A DNA stretch of 39,204 nt, from NCBI GenBank assembly GCA_026988015.1, contig JALSMA010000061.1:1-39204 (forward strand), read 5' to 3'. Source of the stretch: Desulfobulbaceae bacterium. Lineage in GTDB: Bacteria > Desulfobacterota > Desulfobulbia > Desulfobulbales > Desulfocapsaceae. This document shows, one piece after another, positions 9,616 through 17,822 of this stretch. Positions within the stretch are counted from its first letter, which is position 1; every line of letters begins with the position of its first letter. Under the pieces are notes generated by a model that saw only the letters and a program-made list of their open reading frames with translations, had not been told where the DNA came from and made no database searches. Both the position numbers and the translations under genes were made by a program.

Positions 9616-10314
9616 CTATTCTTTTAAACGATAACCGATTCCACGAACCGTTTCAATGTAACTTCCCATGGTACCAAGTTTCTTTCGTAGTCCGAATATC
9701 TGAACATCAATAGCTCGTGAGGTGATAAGGTAGTCGTAGCCACGGATCTTGTCGATTATCTGCTGCCGGCTGTAGACCCATCCGGGGCGTCCGGCCAGTT
9801 GTTCAAGGATGGTGAATTCTGTGGCGGTGAGGTGGATCTGTTTTCCGTCGACCAGCACCTCATGCCGTCCCGGATGGATGACCATGGAGTGGATATGGAT
9901 GCTCTCATTATCGGGTCGCTGTTTTTTAGTGATCTTTTCCTGTTTTCTGCGAAGAATAGCCTGAACTCTTGCAATGAGCACCCGGGGCGAGAATGGTTTG
10001 GTCACATAATCATCTGCGCCACAGCTAAGACCGGTGACAATATCGTCTTCCTCGCTTTTAGCTGTGAGCATAATAATGGGCGGTTGAATAAAATCGGTTT
10101 TAGCCCGAATGATACTGCAGACCTCCATCCCATCTTTTCCAGGCAGCATCAGATCGAGAAGGATCAGATCAATTTTTTCCCGGTCAAGGATTTGCAGAGC
10201 ATCCTCTCCGGAGTCAGCGCAGGTCACATTAAATCCTGACTTGATTAGGTTATAGCTGACGAGCTGCTGGATGTCTGCATCGTCTTCAACGACGAGGATA
10301 CTTGCTTTTCCCAC
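9616..10314 (-). CDS. phoB: Response regulator PhoB (OmpR family)
   Basis: This is the DNA-binding regulator paired with PhoR. The receiver domain (residues 1-120) has the acidic pair Asp11/Asp12, phospho-acceptor Asp54 in LLDLMLPGKDG, and the switch lysine in DDYVTKPF. The C-terminal winged helix (about 135-230) ends GSYIETVRGIGYRLKE, as in PhoB. The start chosen is GTG at 10314, because AGGAG lies 7 bases upstream and the protein then begins directly with the receiver domain (232 residues). The frame remains open to a TTG at 10386 that has no ribosome site. Tandem 11-bp repeats at 10414-10457 suggest autoregulation. Confidence 0.92.
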   Translation of the reverse strand: MGKASILVVEDDADIQQLVSYNLIKSGFNVTCADSGEDALQILDREKIDLILLDLMLPGKDGMEVCSIIRAKTDFIQPPIIMLTAKSEEDDIVTGLSCGADDYVTKPFSPRVLIARVQAILRRKQEKITKKQRPDNESIHIHSMVIHPGRHEVLVDGKQIHLTATEFTILEQLAGRPGWVYSRQQIIDKIRGYDYLITSRAIDVQIFGLRKKLGTMGSYIETVRGIGYRLKE

Positions 10315-10413
10315 TGACGGTCTCCTGAAACAGTGCTTTAAATGTTGAGTATAATTCCTAGTTGAACCTCCAATCCTACCTGTCAATTTTCAGGTTGCAA
10401 CAAAAAATCGTCC

Positions 10414-10457
10414 CCTAATGAAACCCTAACAAAATCGTAACACTATTCTAAAGCAGC
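10414..10457 (+). promoter_or_regulatory. Putative Pho box (four 11-bp repeats) upstream of phoB
   Basis: The units are CCTAATGAAAC, CCTAACAAAAT, CGTAACACTAT and TCTAAAGCAGC, each starting exactly 11 bases after the last. The pattern YYTAAYNNNAN matches the repeats before phoU and pstS. An 11-bp repeat period is the known spacing of PhoB half-sites. Relative to phoB itself the repeats point the opposite way. Confidence 0.65.
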
Positions 10458-10508
10458 CAAAAGAGATTGCCGCAGATTTCAGGGTGCTGCGGGCTTCGAA
10501 TGGAGGCA

Positions 10509-11348
10509 TCAGTGACTGGAGTTTTTGAAAGAGTAGAGCCAATCGTAACAGTCATTTTCAAAGTCGGCAAAAGATTCGTCCTGCTTTAACAGGGTCTCGT
10601 TGAAGATTGCAACTGCCGTGTTGTGTCGTGCCCGCAGAGAATGCAACAGAAATGATTTCACTGGGCGCTTGTTATGGTACAGACAGGACGTAAGGGCCCA
10701 GGATCTGGCGTAGACCTCACCTGAGCGAATCCTTTTATGTGGGTTTTTGACTAATCCTGTGAAGTTGAGAGTCTGGTCTCTATCCTGGAGGTAGTGCACA
10801 AGCTGGAGCCGTTCAATATTGCCGGGAGGTGTCTTGAGCCCCCCAGGCAGCGTTTCCATCAGGCATGCTATGCCTTCATCCGCCCAGAAGGGGAGTTTCC
10901 TGGAGTCAGAGTACGCGTTGTGTAATGCGGCATGGGTGGCTTCATGGCGAAGCACTGTTGCAAACCGGGGATCGTCGAGTTGGCCAATGAGGAATAGAAT
11001 GTTTTCGGGCGAGTCGTAATGTCCAGTACTGCGATGCCGAGTTTGACTTCTCCTTAGAAAATATCTTCCAATGCTGTCTTTGTCTGAAAAAATGAGTATG
11101 GGGACAGGAGAAGTGGGAAGTGGAAACTCAAGCCAGTGCTGAAGATTTTTCCAGACATTAGTGCCTTGCCCGAGAATTTCCAGACAGCGATCTCCCTGTT
11201 CCAGATGAAGGATCGTGAAATAGTTATTACCGCAGAGTGGCTTATTGTTCTGGTATTTCGACAGATATGGCTCTGGATTTGGGAAGAGTGGTAGCGTGCA
11301 GCTGTTGATCAGGAGCAGCGGCAGGAGCAGGATAAAAATAGTTTTCAT
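10509..11348 (-). CDS. Lipoprotein with gluzincin-type metallopeptidase motif
   Basis: This is a 279-residue protein with a lipoprotein signal peptide (LLLINSC, lipid-anchored Cys17). The central domain has the zinc motif HEATH (His135, Glu136, His139) and a possible third ligand Glu158 in FWADEG. That spacing is typical of gluzincins of the peptidase MA/DUF1570 kind. Substrate is unknown. It is the third gene of a minus-strand envelope trio, and its first 107 bases overlap the 3' end of the gene upstream in another frame, which suggests coupling. The start is fixed by the signal peptide; no clear ribosome site is visible. It could be an inactive or structural homologue, but all three metal ligands are present. 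Confidence 0.75.
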   Translation of the reverse strand: MKTIFILLLPLLLINSCTLPLFPNPEPYLSKYQNNKPLCGNNYFTILHLEQGDRCLEILGQGTNVWKNLQHWLEFPLPTSPVPILIFSDKDSIGRYFLRRSQTRHRSTGHYDSPENILFLIGQLDDPRFATVLRHEATHAALHNAYSDSRKLPFWADEGIACLMETLPGGLKTPPGNIERLQLVHYLQDRDQTLNFTGLVKNPHKRIRSGEVYARSWALTSCLYHNKRPVKSFLLHSLRARHNTAVAIFNETLLKQDESFADFENDCYDWLYSFKNSSH

Positions 11349-12285
11349 GGTATTTGGAGAAAATGGCTTCGATTAAATTGTCCTTTTCATCGTCAGTCGC
11401 CTTTTCCAGTATACCTCTTCTTTCCAGTCGCTGCCAGGTGCTGGTGACATCATTGTTGAAAAGGGTTAATGAAATTCGAACCCGTGCAAGTTTCTCTACC
11501 TCCTCACTGAGCCCGCCCAGTGCAAGTAACAGGTTGGGTTCTTTACTTTCCTTGAGCCTGAATCCAAGTTCATACTGCTCTAACAGGTAATGGACTATTT
11601 TCCTGGAGAGTTGGGTTCTTTTGGTATTTATCTGGTCATTTTCCCATTCCAGGACCAGAGAGAAATCTTTGGATTTATAGAGGGAGTCAAGATCAAGCAG
11701 GTTGCTCATCCGGTTTCCCATGATTTCTTCGACATGTCTGGTGAAGGGGTTGGGGTGCCACTGCCTCGGGCCAAAGGGAGTGGACAGGCCGACTCGCTGC
11801 CAGCTTTCATTGATGATACCGGCACAGAACAGCTGATCGGTTTTCCCAGGTTCATAGCTCATGCTGTAGTCAAATTGAGCATTCTGGATCTGTGTATTGG
11901 TTAACATTTCCTGTAAGACACGTGCAGCTGCAATTTGGCTGTCCTGTGATGTTATGGCACGAAAAACTGCGGCCCGATGAAACTTTTTAAAACGATCTTC
12001 GAGAAGCTCAGAGTCAGCTTTTCCACTGAACACCCCTCCGATCATTAATTGATTGTCTGTATTACGAAAGATCATTTCTGAATGGCTGAACGGGGTCTTA
12101 ACTACCCGTGTGTCGGACCTTGCGGCCAGAGCAATCAGCCATGATTCGACTCCACCGTCTGCAGTTATGACAATATCGCCTTCTCGAAACAGCTCGGCAT
12201 CTGGCAAGGTGGGGTCTGGTTGCAAGGGCATGGTACAGTTGGTGAGAAACAATAACAGCAGAGGGAGAACAGGGTTTTTTTTCAT
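11242..12285 (-). CDS. YiiX-like permuted NlpC/P60 (papain-like) lipoprotein
   Basis: The protein begins with a lipoprotein signal (LLFLTNC, Cys17). Next comes a domain starting FREGDIVIT, with His68 in PFSHSEMIF and Cys154 in QLFCAGII. The order His before Cys, with the GD start, is the signature of circularly permuted NlpC/P60 proteins such as YiiX and YebB, which are amidase or lipid-hydrolase relatives. The C-terminal half (about 200-347) is a predicted helical region with no recognised domain. An in-frame upstream start at 12417 adds 44 residues without a signal peptide and was rejected. The gene follows the barrel-like gene by 79 bases and overlaps the next lipoprotein gene by 107 bases. 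Confidence 0.75.
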   Translation of the reverse strand: MKKNPVLPLLLLFLTNCTMPLQPDPTLPDAELFREGDIVITADGGVESWLIALAARSDTRVVKTPFSHSEMIFRNTDNQLMIGGVFSGKADSELLEDRFKKFHRAAVFRAITSQDSQIAAARVLQEMLTNTQIQNAQFDYSMSYEPGKTDQLFCAGIINESWQRVGLSTPFGPRQWHPNPFTRHVEEIMGNRMSNLLDLDSLYKSKDFSLVLEWENDQINTKRTQLSRKIVHYLLEQYELGFRLKESKEPNLLLALGGLSEEVEKLARVRISLTLFNNDVTSTWQRLERRGILEKATDDEKDNLIEAIFSKYHENYFYPAPAAAPDQQLHATTLPKSRAISVEIPEQ

Positions 12286-12364
12286 GGATCGGCCGTGGAA
12301 GAAGAGGCTGGAGTGCCAGATGGCGGTTGACACCATCCGGCACTGTGGTTGAACGAGGTGGCGC

Positions 12365-13588
12365 TTACCAGGAGTGACCGAAAGTGAGAGTGAATCCACG
12401 ATTTTTAAGGCCATCAAGGCTGTCTACATACATCAGACCCAGGTTGTAGTTTTCCCATCCGTAATAATCGAGAGCAAAGGAAATACCGGTGCTACTGTCT
12501 TCCATATAATTGGGCATATCCAAGGCCACAGTATAATCAAGACCAGTTGTAAAAAAAAGAGATTCTGTCAGGGGCAGGATATATTGAAATTCCATGGTGT
12601 TCATGTTGATATATTTTTCACCTGTGATTTCTTCGTCTCCGTTAAGATTCCGGTCATGGGTGAAGAGATTCGACAACGTGAATCCTCCTACGGGAGTTGT
12701 CAACCCTGCATAGATACTAAGCCCTGGAACCAATCTGGTCTGTGTTCTGTTCTCATAGTCGTTGGTGGAAATTTCGAGAAGACCAGCAAGGGCGAAATCG
12801 ATACCGTTTTCCTCCTGATTTAAAAATTGGTAGCCGGGAATCAAGAGCAGGCCAAAAGACTCAGTGTCTTGGGAATCATAAATACCAGTACCTTCAAGGC
12901 TGGTATAGTACACTTGATTATCGATATAAAAATTACCCTTGTCGGCACTAAAATTAACGGCCAGTGATTTAACATCGGATTCTCGGCCAAGGGTAGGAGT
13001 TAGTTCCATTTCACTCTCCTTGACACTGCCCTGAATGGATGTGTTAAAGTTCCACTCGGGTAGATCTGATGGTTCATAGAGTATGCCGGCTGATGACAAT
13101 TGGGATGCTGGTGAGGAGGTGTTCCATTTTTCAAACGCTCTTCTCGTCTTGGCGGCCTCTTTTCTCTTACGTTGTCTTTCCTGTGTTAATTCAAAGGCTA
13201 ACGTGCGATCAGCAGCACGTTGTTCTTCTAGCTGATCTATACGCATTTGCTCGGGATCATCCAAAGACGTATGTGCTGATGTGTTAGTGCTGCAGGTTCC
13301 CTCATTAGTAACAACATAACAGGTATTTCCAGTGCCGGTTTCCTTATACCATTGCTGCTGTTCCTGGGTAGTTGAGCCGGTAGAGCATGTTAGGTTAATC
13401 GTCTTGGTGTAAGTCTGATACCATCCGCCTAAGTCACCACATTCACCAATGTAGGTTGCTGTGTGATGCGTATGCGTAGTTGCAAAAACATCGTTTGCTG
13501 CAACAAATGACGTAATACAGAAAGTTGCCAGAAAGGTACAACCTGCCCCGGTTTTAATGAGTTTTCTCCCCATGGTCAGTTTCTCCAT
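12365..13588 (-). CDS. Predicted outer-membrane beta-barrel protein, unknown function
   Basis: The start at 13588 is supported by AAGGAGAG about 7 bases upstream; the open frame extends 90 bases further without support. The product has about 407 residues: a signal peptide ending near VFA, a short Thr/Cys-rich region with five cysteines, a charged coiled-coil-like stretch rich in Glu, Arg and Gln (about 110-165), then alternating polar and aromatic strands to a C-terminal FGHSW. A terminal aromatic residue after such strands is the usual outer-membrane insertion signal. I recognise no named family. It is first in the envelope trio. A large inverted repeat lies about 155 bases upstream. Confidence 0.7.
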   Translation of the reverse strand: MEKLTMGRKLIKTGAGCTFLATFCITSFVAANDVFATTHTHHTATYIGECGDLGGWYQTYTKTINLTCSTGSTTQEQQQWYKETGTGNTCYVVTNEGTCSTNTSAHTSLDDPEQMRIDQLEEQRAADRTLAFELTQERQRKRKEAAKTRRAFEKWNTSSPASQLSSAGILYEPSDLPEWNFNTSIQGSVKESEMELTPTLGRESDVKSLAVNFSADKGNFYIDNQVYYTSLEGTGIYDSQDTESFGLLLIPGYQFLNQEENGIDFALAGLLEISTNDYENRTQTRLVPGLSIYAGLTTPVGGFTLSNLFTHDRNLNGDEEITGEKYINMNTMEFQYILPLTESLFFTTGLDYTVALDMPNYMEDSSTGISFALDYYGWENYNLGLMYVDSLDGLKNRGFTLTFGHSW

Positions 13589-14000
13589 TTTCTTCTCTCC
13601 TTGAAAAGGTGTTTTTATGGGAATTAAGGTAATAAAAATCCCCGCTTGATGATTTAGATAGCAAAATATGTGCCGCATTAAGATGAAAGAGATCTGCTTG
13701 GAATATCAAGGTGTTCGGGGATTTTTTTCAGGGGAAGTTATTGTAACAGTGGCAAGCGGTTGATATAAACCGGTTGCCACTGGTTTATATCAACCGCTTG
13801 CCGCTGTTACTTTGGCATTTATCTATCTTTTTGATAGTGCTGTTTGCGGGAGAGTAGTATAAAATAATTTTTGTTGAAAAGTTGGTGGCTTGCGGTTAGA
13901 TGTTGGGCTTTACGTATTGGGCAGAGTCGGAATCCATGTTATGGGTACCGTCTCCTGTCATTTATTATTCCGTATTGGATAACTTTTGAGAGGTGAAAAC
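13589..14000. other. Divergent intergenic region with a large inverted repeat
   Basis: About 410 bases lie between the barrel-like gene (minus) and the NTF2-like gene (plus). The dominant feature is the 29-bp inverted repeat at 13743-13810. No convincing ORF is present. Promoters for both genes must lie here, but I cannot assign them with confidence. Confidence 0.6.
13743..13810. repeat. 29-bp nearly perfect inverted repeat with a third half-site in the loop
   Basis: The left arm 13743-13771 and the right arm 13782-13810 are complementary at 28 of 29 positions; the exception can form a G-U pair in RNA. The loop region (13770-13781, CCGGTTGCCACT) is itself an inverted near-copy of AGTGGCAAGCGG in the left arm, so a second, shorter hairpin is possible. 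It sits between divergent genes and could be an operator, a cruciform or a transcription insulator. Confidence 0.85.
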
Positions 14001-14471
14001 ATGGGAAATACAATCACGACAGATGAAATAGCACAGGCACAGCAGATCTGGGGGGAAGGGATCGTTGTAATTGGTAAAGCCTTTAGTGATAAGGGTGATT
14101 TTGTGCAGGCTGCGGAGCAGCATATCGATACCCTGTATAATTTCAAGGAAGGAGATGTTCTCTTCAAGCCCACCAAGGCAGCAGATGTCCAGTTTCGCCT
14201 AGACCGGGAAGGAGCATTGTCCTATTTTGTTGGAGGCAATGACAGTTATAAGGAAGATCACGGTTTTGCTATTACGCCCTGGACCAATGTTCGCTTTGAA
14301 AACGTCGGCACATCCATCCATGGAGACTATGCCGTCGCTATGGGGAACTATTATTTTACTCAGGTTGATGGTACAGAGGTGAAAGTTGAGTACACGTTTG
14401 GATACATTAAAGGCGCAGATGGCAAGTTAAGGATTAACCTGCATCACTCATCACTTCCCTATGCGAAATAG
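14001..14471 (+). CDS. NTF2/SnoaL-like fold protein, function unknown
   Basis: This 156-residue cytoplasmic protein begins at ATG 14001, with GAGAGGTG 5-6 bases upstream; the open frame starts 15 bases earlier at a TTG. It resembles small single-domain proteins of the SnoaL/NTF2-like (CaMKII-association-like) fold, with FKPTKAADVQFR, ALSYFVGGN, NVRFENVGTSIHGDYAVAMG and an ending INLHHSSLPY. Homologues are, from memory, often labelled phosphoribosyl-AMP cyclohydrolase in databases. The sequence shows no HisI zinc-binding motifs, so I do not accept that label. It stands alone, and its stop codon abuts a MITE-like element. Confidence 0.7.
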   Translation: MGNTITTDEIAQAQQIWGEGIVVIGKAFSDKGDFVQAAEQHIDTLYNFKEGDVLFKPTKAADVQFRLDREGALSYFVGGNDSYKEDHGFAITPWTNVRFENVGTSIHGDYAVAMGNYYFTQVDGTEVKVEYTFGYIKGADGKLRINLHHSSLPYAK

Positions 14472-14613
14472 TGCTTGTCAAGAAATGACTTTTTCCTTCT
14501 GACTCTTTGTTGCTATGAAGATTTTATCCCTCGAAATATCAAGTATGTGCCTGTGGTCAAATTTCTTCTGTGTCTCAGTTGACAAGGAAAAACCTTATTG
14601 CCGGACGGACACT
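14470..14613. repeat. MITE-like element, copy A
   Basis: The element begins AGTGCTTGTCAAGAAATG and ends GCCGGACGGACACT, so its ends are inverted repeats of one another (AGTGTCCGTCCGGC when reversed). The interior TTTTTCCTTCTGACTCTTTG and the later AAATTTCTTCTGTG match the element at 27239-27382. There is no ORF inside. It starts at the stop codon of the NTF2-like gene. Confidence 0.7.
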
Positions 14614-14664
14614 GAGTAAGCAGATTTCTTTGTTGACTTGATCATCCGGAAAACTGCTGGAACA

Positions 14665-14699
14665 CATGGCACTCTGATCTGCATATCCAGAGTGTCATG
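14665..14699. terminator. Hairpin between convergent genes
   Basis: CATGGCACTCTG (14665-14676) pairs with CAGAGTGTCATG (14688-14699), 12 bp with one G-U pair. It lies between the NTF2-like gene and the convergent cytochrome b561 gene. No long U tract follows on either strand, so termination is only a suggestion. Confidence 0.4.
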
Positions 14700-14763
14700 A
14701 AAATATCACTCCCCAGGATCAGCGAGACTGCAACTCATGGTTATTTGTGGCTGCCACCAGTGA

Positions 14764-15369
14764 TCAGGATTTTTTCTCTTTTGTGCCGGTAATCATTGCT
14801 TTGATAAGGTTCTCCCGATGGCATACACTTGAAAGTATAGCTCCAGTGACATGAAGAAAAATGAGGAATAAAAGTGTAAAAGCCGCTCCTTCGTGTATGT
14901 CTTCCCAGAATTCATCTTCATATTTTGCTTCATCATGCTCATCACTGTCTGCGTAGGCATTTGTGACAAAAGTGAACTCCTGTACAGACAGCTCCTGCCC
15001 CTCATATTTATAGGCGATGTGACCAGACACAGATACCAAAAATGTCATAATCAGTAAAAAAAGAGCCATCCATCCTGCAGCGGGGTTGTGGCCGACATAA
15101 TATCTCGGAACCCCCTGGGTAAGATCTTTTATATATTGAAAGGCCTGGGCAGGAGGATAAAGGAAATTTGTGAAACGGGCATGTTTACTCCCTGTAAAAC
15201 CCCATACCAATCGCGAAAGGATTACACCAAAGATCGCATATCCAGCGTAAAGGTGAATCTTGTATTCCTCATCACCTGAGAGAAATGCTATCAGCACCAG
15301 TATCACAACAGCCCAGTGGCCAATGCGTACAGGTAAATCCCAAACTTGAATGTGTTTTTTATGTGTCAT
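14764..15369 (-). CDS. Cytochrome b561-family membrane protein
   Basis: This 201-residue protein has four predicted membrane helices (about residues 16-32, 40-57, 97-118 and 163-182). Histidines typical of the di-haem b561/nickel-hydrogenase b-type family are His18 (VRIGHWA), His39 (IHLYAGY), His117 and those in EDIHEG and LIFLHVTG. An acidic loop (EHDEAKYEDEFWEDIHEG) sits before the last helix. Such proteins pass electrons between quinones and a c-type cytochrome or other periplasmic partner. The usual partner gene is not adjacent. The gene diverges from phoU, and the phoU Pho-box-like repeats lie upstream of it. Confidence 0.85.
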   Translation of the reverse strand: MTHKKHIQVWDLPVRIGHWAVVILVLIAFLSGDEEYKIHLYAGYAIFGVILSRLVWGFTGSKHARFTNFLYPPAQAFQYIKDLTQGVPRYYVGHNPAAGWMALFLLIMTFLVSVSGHIAYKYEGQELSVQEFTFVTNAYADSDEHDEAKYEDEFWEDIHEGAAFTLLFLIFLHVTGAILSSVCHRENLIKAMITGTKEKKS

Positions 15370-15708
15370 CTGATTGTTCCCCGTCTCTCCATTGTTTATT
15401 TTGGATAACAGTAAGCGCCATTTTCTTTCTGGCAGGGCGATCGTCTTTTCATAACACTGTAGCCGATGAGCATTTTTGACTCAACAGAGTTTTGTCCGGT
15501 GATATCTCAGGTGTAAGCGGAAAATATTGTCAATGGCCACCTTCTACTAAATGTCCCAGGCACTACCGATAAATGGATTGGCAGCTGGGATTTCGTATCG
15601 ACGTCACACTTTCCTAACGCAATCCTAATGTTACTCTAATCAAACCCTAAAACAGATAGGTTCTAAATGGGCTGAACATTTACTTACAATCATTCAGGAG
15701 AATATATT
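15370..15708. other. Divergent intergenic region carrying the phoU Pho box
   Basis: About 339 bases lie between cytochrome b561 (minus) and phoU (plus). It holds the four-unit Pho-box-like repeat at 15613-15656, then a TACAAT that may serve as a -10 at 15685-15690, and AGGAG for phoU. No ORF is credible. Confidence 0.6.
15613..15656 (+). promoter_or_regulatory. Putative Pho box upstream of phoU-pstCA
   Basis: Four consecutive 11-base units are visible: CCTAACGCAAT, CCTAATGTTAC, TCTAATCAAAC and CCTAAAACAGA. The arrangement matches the sites near phoB and pstS and points toward phoU. PhoB binds direct repeats with an 11-bp period, so phosphate-starvation control of this operon is likely. Confidence 0.75.
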
Positions 15709-16371
15709 TTGGCCCATCAGCTGACGTTCCACAGGGAAATAGAAAAGGTAAAAAAGAAGTTTCTGGTACTTGGTTCTCTGGTGGAGGATCGGCTTCAGAA
15801 GGCTAGTCTTGCCATGCAGAACCGGGACCCGGATCTGCTTCAGGAGATCATCGGCTCTGACTGGGAAATAGATGAGATGGAGATCGAGGTGGAGGAAGAG
15901 TGTCTTAAAATTCTTGCGCTCCATCAGCCTGTGGCCAGCGATCTTCGCCTCTTGGTGGCCATGATCAAGATCAACAATGAACTGGAGCGGATAGCTGACA
16001 ATGCCGTTAATATTGCCAAGCGTCTTCAGACCATCAACAAAGATTCTACTCTGGCTTTTTCCATTGACTATCAACCCATGTTCGGCACGGTTCTGAAGAT
16101 GTTCAAACTCAGTCTTGACGCTCTGGTCACTGAAAATGCAGAGCTGGCACGGCAGATCTTTTTTGAAGATGAGGTGGTGAATCAACTTCGGAACGAGGCA
16201 TACAGGAGTGTGACCCATGAGTTAAACAAAGAGCCTGGTCATGCAAAATGTCTGGTAAACCTCTATCTGTTGGCGCGCCATCTAGAACGGATGGGAGATC
16301 GGATAAAGAATATAGCAGAAGAGGTTATTTATCTGGTTGAGGGAAAGATCGTACGTGGGGAGATGCATTAA
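15709..16371 (+). CDS. phoU: Phosphate transport system regulator PhoU
   Basis: This 220-residue all-helical protein has two PhoU repeats: the first with VASDLRLLVAMIKINNELERIADNA and the second with AKCLVNLYLLARHLERMGDRIKNIAEE. The E(R)xxD metal-binding signatures are seen in both. PhoU links the Pst transporter to PhoR signalling and restrains phosphate uptake. The start is TTG with AGGAG 8 bases upstream. It is the first gene of phoU-pstC-pstA, whereas in enterobacteria phoU comes last. The stop is one base before the pstC ATG. Confidence 0.95.
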   Translation: MAHQLTFHREIEKVKKKFLVLGSLVEDRLQKASLAMQNRDPDLLQEIIGSDWEIDEMEIEVEEECLKILALHQPVASDLRLLVAMIKINNELERIADNAVNIAKRLQTINKDSTLAFSIDYQPMFGTVLKMFKLSLDALVTENAELARQIFFEDEVVNQLRNEAYRSVTHELNKEPGHAKCLVNLYLLARHLERMGDRIKNIAEEVIYLVEGKIVRGEMH

Positions 16372-16372
16372 G

Positions 16373-17761
16373 ATGTCTCCATCACTTTTTCTCATTGTCC
16401 TGCTGGGGATGGCCTCATATGTATATATGCAGGGAAAGCGAAGGGCCTTCCGCCTTGCAAGTTCCGAGTCGGATTCCACAAAACTTCATTCCCGTCCCGG
16501 TTATTACGGTATGTTAACCGCCCTCTGGTGTTTTCTTCCAGCGCTTCTTGTGTTTTCGTTCTGGATGATGTTTTCAGGTTCTGTCCTGACGACGCTTGCG
16601 TTGAGGACACTGCCGGATACCATGCAGAACATTCCGCCAAATCAGCTTAATCTGCTGATTAATGATCTCCACAATTTGATAGCAGGCCACGTTGCAGCAA
16701 AGGATATTGACCCTGTCCTGCAACTGGCTGCAGAACAGTATCTGGGCATGGAACGAATCAGTAGGATTTCCCTTGCTGTCGTGATGTTTGCAGTTGCCCT
16801 GTTTTTCTCAAGCCTGATATACAGACGAATTACTCCACGGTTGCGTGCCAGGAACCATGTGGAACGGATTGTTCAGACTGGTCTGATGATTTGTTCTGGC
16901 CTTGCAGTTTTGATCACCATAGGAATTGTTGTGTCAGTGATGTTTGAGTCTATTCGATTTTTTCAGCAGGTACCTGTCACCGACTTTCTTTTTGGTCTCA
17001 AGTGGAGTCCGCAGATGGCGATGCGTGAAGATCAGGCCGGAAGTTCGGGAAGTTTCGGGGCGATTCCCATTATGGCTGGAACCTTTATGATTTCCGGCAT
17101 TGCCCTTTCAGTGGCTGTACCCATTGGACTCATGTCGGCCATTTACCTTTCCGAGTATGCTCCACCGAGGGTTCGTGCCTGGGCCAAGCCTGTGATGGAG
17201 ATTCTGGCAGGTGTTCCCACCGTTGTGTATGGTTTTTTTGCAGCTCTGGTGGTGGCACCGTTTATTCGTAACAGTGGGGAGTTGCTGGGGCTCGATGTCT
17301 CATCTGAAAGTGCACTGGCTGCCGGGCTGGTGATGGGTGTAATGATAATTCCATTTATTTCTTCACTTTCTGATGATGTTATTACCGCAGTTCCACAAGC
17401 CATGCGGGATGGCTCCTATGGACTTGGTGCCACCAAGAGTGAAACAATCAAAAATGTCATTATTCCTGCTGCTCTTCCTGGAATTGTAGGCGGGGTGCTT
17501 CTTGCAGCCTCACGGGCAATTGGGGAAACCATGATTGTGGTGATGGCGGCTGGACTTTCTGCAAATTTAACAGCGAACCCTCTCCAGGCTGTGACCACGG
17601 TCACGGTACAGATTGTGACTCTGCTGGTTGGTGATCAGGAGTTTGACAGTCCCAAAACTCTGGTGGCTTTTGCTCTGGGGCTACTGCTCTTTCTGGTTAC
17701 TCTGGTTCTGAACGTTATTGCACTCTATGTTGTGCGGAAATACCGTGAAGAATATGAATAG
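16373..17761 (+). CDS. pstC: Phosphate ABC transporter permease PstC (long form)
   Basis: PstC and PstA form the inner-membrane channel of the high-affinity phosphate importer. The start at 16373 follows the phoU stop by one base; the frame is open to 16337 inside phoU. At 462 residues it is well above the roughly 320 of E. coli PstC. The extra length is an N-terminal region with additional membrane helices and a loop (residues about 1-190). The permease core has QAGSSGSFGAIPIMAGT, the EAA-type loop GSYGLGATKSETIKNVIIPA and SRAIGETM. Long PstC proteins are a known subgroup. Confidence 0.94.
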   Translation: MSPSLFLIVLLGMASYVYMQGKRRAFRLASSESDSTKLHSRPGYYGMLTALWCFLPALLVFSFWMMFSGSVLTTLALRTLPDTMQNIPPNQLNLLINDLHNLIAGHVAAKDIDPVLQLAAEQYLGMERISRISLAVVMFAVALFFSSLIYRRITPRLRARNHVERIVQTGLMICSGLAVLITIGIVVSVMFESIRFFQQVPVTDFLFGLKWSPQMAMREDQAGSSGSFGAIPIMAGTFMISGIALSVAVPIGLMSAIYLSEYAPPRVRAWAKPVMEILAGVPTVVYGFFAALVVAPFIRNSGELLGLDVSSESALAAGLVMGVMIIPFISSLSDDVITAVPQAMRDGSYGLGATKSETIKNVIIPAALPGIVGGVLLAASRAIGETMIVVMAAGLSANLTANPLQAVTTVTVQIVTLLVGDQEFDSPKTLVAFALGLLLFLVTLVLNVIALYVVRKYREEYE

Positions 17762-17822
17762 TGCAGATCATGGATGCAGCTGGTTTGGATGGTTTTGTTG
17801 TGAATGGGATTTGAAGGAGTAG

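Noticed and set aside
10315-10386. TTG start giving a longer PhoB
   Set aside because: It has no ribosome site, and the added residues are outside the receiver domain; GTG 10314 has AGGAG 7 bases upstream.
13743-13810. CRISPR-like or phage attachment interpretation of the large inverted repeat
   Set aside because: There is a single palindromic unit without spacers, and no cas, integrase or tRNA gene is nearby.
14001-14471. Annotation of the NTF2-like protein as phosphoribosyl-AMP cyclohydrolase
   Set aside because: No HisI-type Cys/Asp metal-binding motifs are present; the sequence fits a SnoaL/NTF2-like fold.
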